From an uncultured Prevotellaceae bacterium (GTDB taxonomy: Bacteria > Bacteroidota > Bacteroidia > Bacteroidales > Bacteroidaceae), in NCBI GenBank assembly GCA_902768105.1, contig CACXJZ010000028.1, positions 1 to 34,332 on the forward strand: 34,332 bases of DNA, in the 5' to 3' direction. Below are positions 1-7,082 of the stretch, one piece after another; positions within the stretch are counted from its first letter, which is position 1; each line of letters starts with the position of its first letter. The notes beneath the pieces were generated by a model. It had not been told where the DNA came from. It did not search any database and was given only the letters and a program-made list of their open reading frames with translations. The translations under genes were made by a program, and so were the position numbers.

Positions 1-1039
1 GCTGTACGTCGGCAAAGGTCGATTCAAAGACAACATGGGTCGCGCCTGACTGGACAGCGCCTATATGCCATCCTGGATAAGTAGGATATCCTTCTGTCTC
101 TGTTACGGCGGTACCGCTCCACACGTTAGTAACGTCCAGTGGCGTGCTGCTGCCCTCGGGAGTGAACGTGCCGCCAGCTGCCACCAGACGGGCGGGATAG
201 GTGAAATATAGTGTCTCGTTCGAATCGCAATACACGGCGTATGGGATGTGCTTACACAGATATCCCCCGGCACCGGCATGGGCATACGTTCTATCCCATT
301 CATAAAAAGAATATTTTGTTCCATCATAGCCGACAAGTGATGCACATTCAAAGAACATTATATTGGATTCTGTTACCAATGATGTGTCCCAACTGTCGCC
401 GATAAAAATAGTGACAAGATTGGTACAATATCGAAACATCGCCATCATATCAGTCACCAGCGACGTATTAAAACTGCTGAGGTCAAGCTTCGTTAAGGAG
501 GAACATTCGTTGAACATTTCCCGCATAGTAGTCACCTTTGAGGTGTCAAAGCTCCTGAGGTCAAGCGTCGTTAATGCAGAGCATTTATAGAACATCTGAT
601 GCATAGTTGTCACCTCGCTGGTATTAAGGTATTCAAGTCCGCGTATGCTGGTAAGCTGAGTAAAACTCGAAAACCATCTATTCAAACTTTTAGGTTTTAC
701 GTTGGCGAACGAAGACTCTATCACGACTGTCGTGGTGTTTTCTCTTGCTAAATTGAGCCAAGCAGGGATGTCACCCGATTCAGTTATTCGATGATCACCC
801 TGAATCTCAGTGAACCACTCACCTGATAATATGGTCAGAGCGCTACTGCTTCCTTCTGGGGTAAATTTGCCATTATACAACTCAGTCAGATCCCTATAGG
901 AGAAATACAAGGTCTTGTTCTGGACGGAATAAACAACGACGGGGTTCTTCTCGGCCCACGTCGTGGCCGTTGTCAAAACTGCGAGCAACAGCAGCATTGC
1001 TGCCCGCGCGATAATTGAAAATGAGGATTTTTTGTTCAT
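1..1039 (-). CDS. BspA-like surface protein with DUF285-type leucine-rich repeats (3' end outside window)
   Basis: An uninterrupted frame of 346 codons runs from an ATG at 1039 to the left edge, so the C-terminus is missing. Residues 1-29 look like a signal peptide (hydrophobic AAMLLLLAVLTTATTWA). Residues about 139-237 hold four repeats of about 26 residues of the type TSxVTxMxxMFxxCxxLxxLDLxSF, the pattern of DUF285/BspA-like repeats found in secreted surface proteins of Bacteroidetes. Two related modules flank the repeats (residues about 33-115 and 267-346); both contain a [LV]YF[ST]Y stretch, then TPEGSS, then a V[IV][FE]ESxFAxV stretch. Such proteins are usually exported and often bind host or bacterial surfaces, but the ligand here is unknown. 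It lies 60 bases downstream of the ABC gene on the same strand; no consensus promoter was found between them. Being partial, it could still carry an anchoring or sorting domain outside the window. Confidence 0.85.
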   Translation of the reverse strand, partial: MNKKSSFSIIARAAMLLLLAVLTTATTWAEKNPVVVYSVQNKTLYFSYRDLTELYNGKFTPEGSSSALTILSGEWFTEIQGDHRITESGDIPAWLNLARENTTTVVIESSFANVKPKSLNRWFSSFTQLTSIRGLEYLNTSEVTTMHQMFYKCSALTTLDLRSFDTSKVTTMREMFNECSSLTKLDLSSFNTSLVTDMMAMFRYCTNLVTIFIGDSWDTSLVTESNIMFFECASLVGYDGTKYSFYEWDRTYAHAGAGGYLCKHIPYAVYCDSNETLYFTYPARLVAAGGTFTPEGSSTPLDVTNVWSGTAVTETEGYPTYPGWHIGAVQSGATHVVFESTFADVQ

Positions 1040-1099
1040 ATACTTGATTGATTAATGATTCCTACGTGAAGTTAAGATAACGAGTCGCTTGGTGTTGCA

Positions 1100-2341
1100 C
1101 TATCGCGACAGGCGAAGATGATGGGTGATGCACGGGGGGAGCTCTTCCTCGTAGTGCGTCACCATGATGAGTGTCTTGTCAGGCCGACGGCAGAAGGCCT
1201 CGATGACTGCCTTCACGTGACGGCGGTTGACGTTGTCGAGACCATGTAGCGGCTCGTCGAGAATGAGTAGGGCAGGGTCTTTGACAAAGGCTCTGGCCAG
1301 CAGGACAAGGCGCTGCTCGCCGCTGGACAGCTGCAGGAACGAACGGTCGGCCAGTCCCTCGACACCGAAGACGCGCATCCACTGGCGACACTGCTGCTGC
1401 TCGTCGGCTGTGGTGCGGACATAGAGTCCCACGGTGTCCTTGAGTCCGCTGGCTACAATGCGCAGGGCGGGGATGTCACGGTGATAGGAACGGGCGAGTT
1501 CGGGTGACACGTAGCCGATGTGACGTTTGATGTCCCAGATGCTGATGCCGCTTTCGCCACGCCGATGTCCGAACAGGGCTATGTCGCAAGCGTAGCTTTG
1601 TGGGTTGTCGGCACAGACGAGCGACAGGAGCGTCGATTTGCCGGAGCCGTTAGGACCGGAGAGTGCCCAGCGCTCACCGCGGCGTACGGTCCAGTTGAGG
1701 TCCTTGAGGATGGTGCGGTCGCCATAGCGTATGCTGACGTTGCGCATGCGGATCACCTCGTCGGTTGGATATTCCGGGGTGTTCGGAGATATAGGGAATT
1801 CCGGAATGTACGGAGTATCTGGAACATCGTTGCCGATGCGGATGACGTCATCGACGTAGGCTGGCATGTCGTCGGTCTTGGCAAGCACGAGGTAGAGGTC
1901 GAGCTGCTGCTCACGGGCAATGCGCAGCAGGAGGTCGTTCAGCTGCTGGCGCGTCTCGGCATCGAGTCCGATGAAGGGATTGTCGAGTATGAGCATCTTG
2001 GGCTTGCAGAGGAGCGTCCTGACCAGTTGGAACTTACGGAGCTCGCCGCTGGAGAGCGTGATGATGTACTTGTCGAGCGTGTCGTCCAGGTGGAAGAACT
2101 CCAGAAGCGGTCTGACCTCGGACTCAGGCCAAGAGGCGAGCTTCTCCCTGACGGTGGGCGTCTCGTGGTCAATGTCGTGCTGGTTCCAACGCAGCTGCAG
2201 GTAGTAGGCACCGTCAACCGACGGCCCGTAGGAGTCGCGGAAGGCGATGTAACGCAGCTTGTCGCTGGCTGTCTGCTTGCGGAACTGCTCTACCCATTGT
2301 GTCTTGCCGCTGGCGTTGCGGCCGATGATTGCCGTTATCAT
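1100..2341 (-). CDS. Soluble twin ATP-binding cassette protein (ModF-like architecture)
   Basis: This 413-residue protein has two ABC nucleotide-binding domains in one chain and no membrane segments. The first domain starts at the N-terminus with Walker A GRNASGKT, has the signature LSSGE, and a Walker B ending ILDNPF. The second has Walker A GPNGSGKST, signature LSSGEQ, and a canonical ILDEPL. In the first domain Asn stands where the catalytic Glu normally follows the Walker B Asp, so that site may bind but hardly hydrolyse ATP; this is inferred from the residue change. E. coli ModF has the same twin-domain, membrane-free layout, but its function is poorly defined, and other twin-ABC proteins act in translation or repair. 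Its start codon overlaps the ruvC stop codon (ATGA), indicating translational coupling in an ispE-ruvC-ABC unit. No transporter permease is nearby, so transport is not supported. Confidence 0.88.
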   Translation of the reverse strand: MITAIIGRNASGKTQWVEQFRKQTASDKLRYIAFRDSYGPSVDGAYYLQLRWNQHDIDHETPTVREKLASWPESEVRPLLEFFHLDDTLDKYIITLSSGELRKFQLVRTLLCKPKMLILDNPFIGLDAETRQQLNDLLLRIAREQQLDLYLVLAKTDDMPAYVDDVIRIGNDVPDTPYIPEFPISPNTPEYPTDEVIRMRNVSIRYGDRTILKDLNWTVRRGERWALSGPNGSGKSTLLSLVCADNPQSYACDIALFGHRRGESGISIWDIKRHIGYVSPELARSYHRDIPALRIVASGLKDTVGLYVRTTADEQQQCRQWMRVFGVEGLADRSFLQLSSGEQRLVLLARAFVKDPALLILDEPLHGLDNVNRRHVKAVIEAFCRRPDKTLIMVTHYEEELPPCITHHLRLSR

Positions 2342-2898
2342 TTGATTCTTTCTTTGTTCTTGTTCGCAAAATCCTTCCAGCTGCGGTAGTGGGCCGGCGA
2401 CTCGGGACGGTTCATCTGCATATAGTGACAGTAGGCAGCACCGAGGGCGTCGGTAGCATCCATGAAGGTGTTGACATCGTCCTTGGTGAGCTTCAGCAGG
2501 CGTTGCAGCATGCCTGCCACCTGCTCCTTCGAGGCATTACCGTTGCCGGTGATGGCCATCTTGATCTTCATAGGCGCATACTCGTGGATGGGTACGCCGT
2601 GGTGGATGGCAGCGGCGATGGCTGTGCCCTGGGCACGTCCGAGCTTGAGCATAGACTGCACGTTCTTGCCGAAGAAGGGTGCCTCGATGGCCATCTCGTC
2701 AGGCAGGTAGGCATCGATGATGCCCGTGACGCGCTCGAAGATATGACCGAGCTTCAGGTAGCCGTCGGCAAACTTTCGCAGGTCGATGACACCCATGGTC
2801 ATCATTTCGGCCTTACCGTCGCTGACGCGGATAAGTCCGTAGCCCATGATGTTGGTGCCAGGGTCGATGCCGAGTATGATTTTCTCCGACTTCGTCAT
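2338..2898 (-). CDS. ruvC: Crossover junction endodeoxyribonuclease RuvC
   Basis: RuvC is the dimeric Holliday-junction resolvase that nicks four-way junctions after RuvAB branch migration. The protein is 186 residues, close to the usual length. The RNase H-like core is visible: GIDPGT near the N-terminus (Asp12), IEAPFF (Glu72), and MDATDALGAAYCH (Asp147 and Asp150). These match the four acidic residues Asp7, Glu66, Asp138 and Asp141 of the E. coli enzyme by order and spacing. The gene begins 11 bases after the ispE stop and its TGA overlaps the ATG of the ABC gene, so it is probably expressed from the ispE promoter. ruvA and ruvB are not in the window. Confidence 0.97.
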   Translation of the reverse strand: MTKSEKIILGIDPGTNIMGYGLIRVSDGKAEMMTMGVIDLRKFADGYLKLGHIFERVTGIIDAYLPDEMAIEAPFFGKNVQSMLKLGRAQGTAIAAAIHHGVPIHEYAPMKIKMAITGNGNASKEQVAGMLQRLLKLTKDDVNTFMDATDALGAAYCHYMQMNRPESPAHYRSWKDFANKNKERIK

Positions 2899-2909
2899 TC
2901 GGTTATTGC

Positions 2910-3746
2910 TTATTGTTTATTGGTAAGCGGAGCACACCAGGTGAACGTATCGGGGAAGGGCAGCTCGACGGGCTCACGGAACAGTCCGAAGAGGGCGCTG
3001 CCCGAACCGCTCATGGCTGCATAGACGGCACCGAGGTCGTAGAGCTGCTGCTTGACGCGTCCCAACTCAGGATGCAAATGGAAGATGCCTTCCTCGAAGT
3101 CGTTGACGAGCTCGTCGCGCCATGTCTCTACGGGCTGCATGACGATGTCACGACAGCAACGGGCAGGATGTTTGGGCGTGATGAGCGAATAGGCTTCTTT
3201 CGTGGAAACGGGTATATCGGGACGGACGATGCCGATGTAATAGTTGTCGAGCGGAGAGGGGAGAGCGGAGAGGGGAGAGAGCTTCTCACCGATGCCCTCG
3301 GCATACTGCGGCTGCGGGTCGATGAAGAAGGCGCAGTCGGCACCCAGGCGGGCGGCATAGCCACAAAGCTGCTGTTTGGTGAGCCCCAGCTGGCATAGCT
3401 CGTTGAGCATGGTGAGCATGTAAGCTCCGTCGCTGGAACCGCCACCCATGCCTGCCTGCGTGGGAATACCTTTCTTTAAGCGTGCGCGCACGTGAGGCAT
3501 GTCAGGGAAATCCTGTTTGAGCAGCTGATAGGCACGCACCACGAGGTTCTTCTGCACGTCACCCTCGATGGTGATACCTTCAAGGGTGAGCTCACAAGGG
3601 GTGAGGGTGGAGGGAGCAATGTTTACTTCCAGTTCATCACAGATGGGTACGGGATAGAAGACGGTCTCCAGGTTATGGTAGCCGTCGGGACGTCGCTCCA
3701 CGACATTGAGCCCGAGGTTGATTTTAGCAATTGGATATGTAATCAT
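2910..3746 (-). CDS. ispE: 4-diphosphocytidyl-2-C-methyl-D-erythritol kinase
   Basis: IspE phosphorylates the 2-hydroxyl of CDP-methylerythritol with ATP in the non-mevalonate (MEP) isoprenoid pathway. The 278-residue protein has the GHMP-kinase layout: AKINLGL at residues 7-13 with the predicted catalytic Lys8, the ATP-binding loop PTQAGMGGGSSD at 95-106, and GADCAFF at 135-141 with the predicted catalytic Asp137. The start at 3746 is preceded on the same strand by a good -7 box (TAACTTTG at 3758-3751) only a few bases away, suggesting a very short or absent leader. Downstream ruvC follows after 11 bases. A 14-base tandem duplication inside the gene (3249-3276) encodes a Ser/Pro/Leu-rich loop. 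It is divergent from dnaB. Confidence 0.97.
   Translation of the reverse strand: MITYPIAKINLGLNVVERRPDGYHNLETVFYPVPICDELEVNIAPSTLTPCELTLEGITIEGDVQKNLVVRAYQLLKQDFPDMPHVRARLKKGIPTQAGMGGGSSDGAYMLTMLNELCQLGLTKQQLCGYAARLGADCAFFIDPQPQYAEGIGEKLSPLSALPSPLDNYYIGIVRPDIPVSTKEAYSLITPKHPARCCRDIVMQPVETWRDELVNDFEEGIFHLHPELGRVKQQLYDLGAVYAAMSGSGSALFGLFREPVELPFPDTFTWCAPLTNKQ
3249..3276. repeat. 14-base perfect tandem duplication inside ispE
   Basis: GAGCGGAGAGGGGA occurs twice in a row (3249-3262 and 3263-3276), followed by a further partial GAGAG. It encodes the SPLSALPSPL-like loop around residues 157-166 of IspE. The unit is not a multiple of three, so gain or loss of one copy would shift the ispE frame. 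Confidence 0.85.
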
Positions 3747-3750
3747 GGTG

Positions 3751-3758
3751 CAAAGTTA
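3751..3758 (-). promoter_or_regulatory. -7 box of the ispE promoter
   Basis: Read on the minus strand this is TAACTTTG, fitting the Bacteroidetes TAnnTTTG -7 consensus. It ends five bases before the ispE ATG, so transcription would begin at or very near the start codon. No clear TTTG lies about 20 bases upstream because that stretch is an AATGTAA repeat. Confidence 0.6.
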
Positions 3759-3764
3759 AGGAAA

Positions 3765-3800
3765 AATGTAACAATGTAAGAATGTAAAAATGTAAAAATG
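3765..3800. repeat. Octamer tandem repeat AATGTAAn in the ispE-dnaB intergenic region
   Basis: Four head-to-tail copies of AATGTAA plus one variable base (3765-3796), then a partial AATG. It lies just upstream of the ispE -7 box, in the position expected for the -33 region. Confidence 0.85.
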
Positions 3801-3818
3801 GTTAAGCAATAAAAAATT

Positions 3819-3846
3819 CTTCACTCTTCACTCTTCACTCTTCACT
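3819..3846. repeat. Heptamer tandem repeat CTTCACT x4 upstream of dnaB
   Basis: Four exact copies of CTTCACT (3819-3825, 3826-3832, 3833-3839, 3840-3846) end nine bases before the dnaB -7 box. The repeat therefore fills the spacer and the -33 position of the dnaB promoter, where a copy-number change would alter promoter geometry. Confidence 0.9.
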
Positions 3847-3854
3847 ACTTTTTT

Positions 3855-3862
3855 TATCTTTG
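3855..3862 (+). promoter_or_regulatory. -7 box of the dnaB promoter
   Basis: TATCTTTG fits the Bacteroidetes TAnnTTTG consensus and lies 22 bases before the dnaB ATG at 3885. No TTTG is present at the usual -33 distance, which is occupied by the CTTCACT repeat. Confidence 0.65.
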
Positions 3863-3884
3863 CAGTCCGAAACCTAAAAAATAT

Positions 3885-5411
3885 ATGGCAGATCAAAATA
3901 ACAGTACGCGGAAAACAAGGAAACCGCAACCCGTTGACAAGGAAATGGGACGCTTACAGCCACAGGCTCCCGAAGTGGAGAAGGCTGTGCTGGGTGCCCT
4001 GATGATTGACAAGGACGCTTACGCCGTGGTGTGCGAGACGTTGCGCCCCGAGAGTTTCTATGAGCCTCGTAACCAGATGGTGTATGAGGCCATACGTGAC
4101 CTGAGCATGGACGAGAAGCCCGTCGATGTGCTGACGGTAACAGAACAGCTGGCAAAGAATGGCACGCTGGAACAGGTGGGCGGACCGGTGTATATCTCGG
4201 AACTGAGCCTGCGCGTGGCATCGTCAGCCAACATTGAGTATCATGCTCACATCATTGCACAGAAGTCGCTGGCACGACAGCTGATAGCCTTTGCCGGTGA
4301 CATTGAGACATACGCTTTCGACGAGACAAGCGACATTGACGAACTGATGCAGCATGCGGAAGGTTCGCTCTTTGAACTGTCGCAGCGTAACATGAAGAAG
4401 GACTATACGCAGATTGACCCTGTCATCAAGAATGCCGTGGAGGTTATTCAGAGGGCTGCGCAAAACAAGGACGGTCTGACGGGAATATCATCGGGCTATA
4501 ACAAACTGGACGACATCACGAGCGGCTGGCAGAACTCTGACCTCGTCATCATTGCCGGACGCCCTGCGATGGGTAAGACGGCGTTTGCACTCTCGATGGC
4601 GAAGAATATTGCCGCTGACAATCAGATTCCGATGGCTTTCTTCTCTTTGGAAATGTCGAACGTGCAGCTGGTGAACCGTCTGATTGCCAACAACTGCGAG
4701 ATTGCCGGTTCGAAGATTCTGAACGGACAGCTACTGCCTGACGAATGGGAACGTCTGGACAAACGACTGCCTGGACTGCTGGGTGCGCCGTTGTTTGTTG
4801 ACGACACGCCAGGCTTGTCGGTCTTTGAACTGCGAACGAAGGCACGCCGTCTGGTGAGAGAGCATGGTGTGAAGCTCATCATGATTGACTACCTGCAGCT
4901 GATGAATGCCAACGGCATGCGCTTCTCGTCGCGTCAGGAAGAGGTGAGCACCATCTCGCGTTCACTGAAGGGACTGGCGAAGGAACTTGATATTCCCATC
5001 CTGGCATTGAGTCAGCTGAACCGTGGTGTAGAAAACCGTGAAGGAAACGAGGGAAAACGTCCGCAGCTGAGCGACTTACGAGAGTCTGGTGCCATTGAGC
5101 AGGATGCCGATATGGTGCTCTTCGTACACCGTCCGGAGTATTACGGATTCAAGGAAGACGACCACGGAAACGACCTGCGCGGCAAGGCAGAAATCATTAT
5201 TGCCAAGCACCGTAAGGGTGCAACGGGAACGGTTGTGCTGACCTTCCGAGGTGAATACACACGCTTTGAGAATCCGGAGACAGGACGTCTGCGCAAGGCT
5301 CATAACGATGATGGCGGCGGCATGATTATGGGAAGTAAAATGAATGGCACACCGGAGGACCTGCCACCCGATATGCCATTCGAAGCTGCTATGGAGAGCG
5401 CTGACTTCTGA
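3885..5411 (+). CDS. dnaB: Replicative DNA helicase DnaB
   Basis: DnaB is the hexameric 5'-3' helicase that opens the replication fork and recruits primase. The 508-residue protein is full length. Residues about 25-130 form the N-terminal helical domain (APEVEKAVLGALMID). A linker leads to the RecA-like ATPase with Walker A GRPAMGKT (225-232), the Walker B LIMIDYLQLM (331-340), and the later SQLNRGVE and LSDLRESGAIEQDAD motifs. No intein interrupts it. The start at 3885 is the first ATG after a good -7 box. The TGA stop abuts the stop of the convergent pseudoprotease gene with no bases between. Divergent ispE is the upstream neighbour. Confidence 0.98.
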   Translation: MADQNNSTRKTRKPQPVDKEMGRLQPQAPEVEKAVLGALMIDKDAYAVVCETLRPESFYEPRNQMVYEAIRDLSMDEKPVDVLTVTEQLAKNGTLEQVGGPVYISELSLRVASSANIEYHAHIIAQKSLARQLIAFAGDIETYAFDETSDIDELMQHAEGSLFELSQRNMKKDYTQIDPVIKNAVEVIQRAAQNKDGLTGISSGYNKLDDITSGWQNSDLVIIAGRPAMGKTAFALSMAKNIAADNQIPMAFFSLEMSNVQLVNRLIANNCEIAGSKILNGQLLPDEWERLDKRLPGLLGAPLFVDDTPGLSVFELRTKARRLVREHGVKLIMIDYLQLMNANGMRFSSRQEEVSTISRSLKGLAKELDIPILALSQLNRGVENREGNEGKRPQLSDLRESGAIEQDADMVLFVHRPEYYGFKEDDHGNDLRGKAEIIIAKHRKGATGTVVLTFRGEYTRFENPETGRLRKAHNDDGGGMIMGSKMNGTPEDLPPDMPFEAAMESADF

Positions 5412-7082
5412 CTATTTGTTGTATTTAGCAATCAGCGCGTCAGCCTGGTCATTACCCATCTCCTTGGCCTTCTGCAAATGCGGGAGGCCTTCGTTTTTGT
5501 TGCCTTTCTGACAGAGTGCCACACCCAACAACAGGTAGCCGTCGCTATCGTTGGGAGCCAGACGGATGCACTCACGAGCCGACAGGATAGCCTCATCGTA
5601 CATGCCTACACGTGTCTCCAAGGAAGACTTTTCCGCGAAATAGACCGGAGAATTGGGAGCAAGCTGTGTGGCTTTGGTGATGTCGTCCAAGGCCTGCTGG
5701 AACTGGCGAGCGTCAATCTCTGCCTGTTCGCGGATATAGTAGAACTCAGGACTCAGGCCTGTAGCAATGAGCTTCTCGTACTCGTTCATGTCCTGTATGG
5801 CAGGACGATGCTTGCCGGCATTCATCCGGGCAAGGGCACGGGCCCAGAGATAGGGTGCTGCCTCTTTCAGGTATGGCTTGGAGAATGTAGCCACAGCGCT
5901 GTCGAGCTGTGCAAGCATGGCAGCCGTGTCGCCCTTCATCTCATAACAGCGTGCTGTCTCGTAGTATAGCTCGGCACCCTTCAGGTCGGTATTCCCCAGT
6001 TCCTGAAAGATGGCAAGCGCCTCATCGTACTTCTTCTGTGAGAATACGATCTGAGCCAGCAGACGACGGTAGGCCGGCATGGGATTGATGTTGTAGGCGG
6101 CTTTGGCCTCGTCTGCTGCCTTGTCGAGGCTCCAGTCTGCAAAAGGAATGTTGCTCTTGTAAATCTCCTTCTGGAAAATCAGGCGACTATAGGTGTAGTG
6201 CGCATTGTCCTTGGGGTTGCTGATTTTGATGGCCTGCTCCATGTCACGGGCAGCAGCCGCGAAATTGTTGCCATTGGCAGCCAGCTGGGCACGGTTGATG
6301 TAGCCGTCTTCTGAATCAGGGAACTTGGCAATGAAGTCATTGATGACCGAGGCGTAGCCAATGGAGTCGAGCGACGTTCCTGCCATGAACATCATCAGCG
6401 AGGCATCCTCCATCTTGTCGGGAAGAGCCAGTTTGATATGTATCTTGCGCAGGGATGCATCGTTCATGCTCAATGCCCCAATCTGCATGTCTGAGACAAA
6501 GCGGACACCGATGGCATAGCTCAAGGCATCGCCCTGACGGGCCGGTTGCTGCATGAGTCCGATGACTTCGCCATCGGCGTTGAGCAGCGGACATCCGACA
6601 GTATTCTCCGGCATCTGCATCTTGACCGTATAGTAGGCGTAAGACTCCTGGAATGTTTCTGCCTTGTCGAGCTGGCCGCTGATGGCCTCAGGCTTCTTGA
6701 CAGAGTAGGGGAGCATGAACACCTGCTGACCAGTCGTGGCATTCGAAACAGCAACGTCCAACGGCTGAATCTTCTTGCCTGACACGCGGAACTTCACCAC
6801 GTCGTACATCTCGTTGGCACCAATCATGTACTCAACAGGCATTTCCTTGCCTGAGGCATCGATAACAACAGCACGGACGGCACCGGAGAAGGGTGCGAAA
6901 CTGCTGACGGCATCGCCCTGTTCACTGATGAAGAAACCATTGGCACTGCCGAGCAGAGCGCCGTCGGCACCAAACGTCTTCACGGTAAATACTGATTTTG
7001 CAGCCTTGGAAACCCAACCGGGCTGAGCCGACAATGTGCACACCAATAACAGTGCGCCGGCCATCATGAGTAATCTTTTCAT
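5412..7082 (-). CDS. Secreted protein: inactive trypsin-like (HtrA-like) domain plus TPR repeats
   Basis: The 556-residue protein has a signal peptide (residues 1-20, ending SAQ). Residues about 25-200 resemble the protease domain of HtrA: NGFFISEQGDAVSS aligns with GSGVIISDDGYIVTN of the HtrA encoded at 26786, and CPLLNADGEVIG aligns with GALVNSRGELVG. The catalytic Asp position is kept (Asp94 in YDVVKFRV), but the His position reads Phe62 and the Ser position reads Val162, so the fold is probably a pseudoprotease. Residues about 225-556 are a run of tetratricopeptide-like helical pairs, a protein-binding scaffold. It probably acts in the periplasm or at the outer membrane. Its ATG overlaps the recN stop by four bases, making it the last gene of the dnaN unit. 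The substrate or partner is unknown. Confidence 0.85.
   Translation of the reverse strand: MKRLLMMAGALLLVCTLSAQPGWVSKAAKSVFTVKTFGADGALLGSANGFFISEQGDAVSSFAPFSGAVRAVVIDASGKEMPVEYMIGANEMYDVVKFRVSGKKIQPLDVAVSNATTGQQVFMLPYSVKKPEAISGQLDKAETFQESYAYYTVKMQMPENTVGCPLLNADGEVIGLMQQPARQGDALSYAIGVRFVSDMQIGALSMNDASLRKIHIKLALPDKMEDASLMMFMAGTSLDSIGYASVINDFIAKFPDSEDGYINRAQLAANGNNFAAAARDMEQAIKISNPKDNAHYTYSRLIFQKEIYKSNIPFADWSLDKAADEAKAAYNINPMPAYRRLLAQIVFSQKKYDEALAIFQELGNTDLKGAELYYETARCYEMKGDTAAMLAQLDSAVATFSKPYLKEAAPYLWARALARMNAGKHRPAIQDMNEYEKLIATGLSPEFYYIREQAEIDARQFQQALDDITKATQLAPNSPVYFAEKSSLETRVGMYDEAILSARECIRLAPNDSDGYLLLGVALCQKGNKNEGLPHLQKAKEMGNDQADALIAKYNK

Noticed and set aside
1520-2389. 289-codon open frame on the plus strand
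   Set aside because: It lies opposite the twin-ABC gene, whose motifs are unmistakable; the frame has no recognisable domain and arises from codon bias of the real gene.
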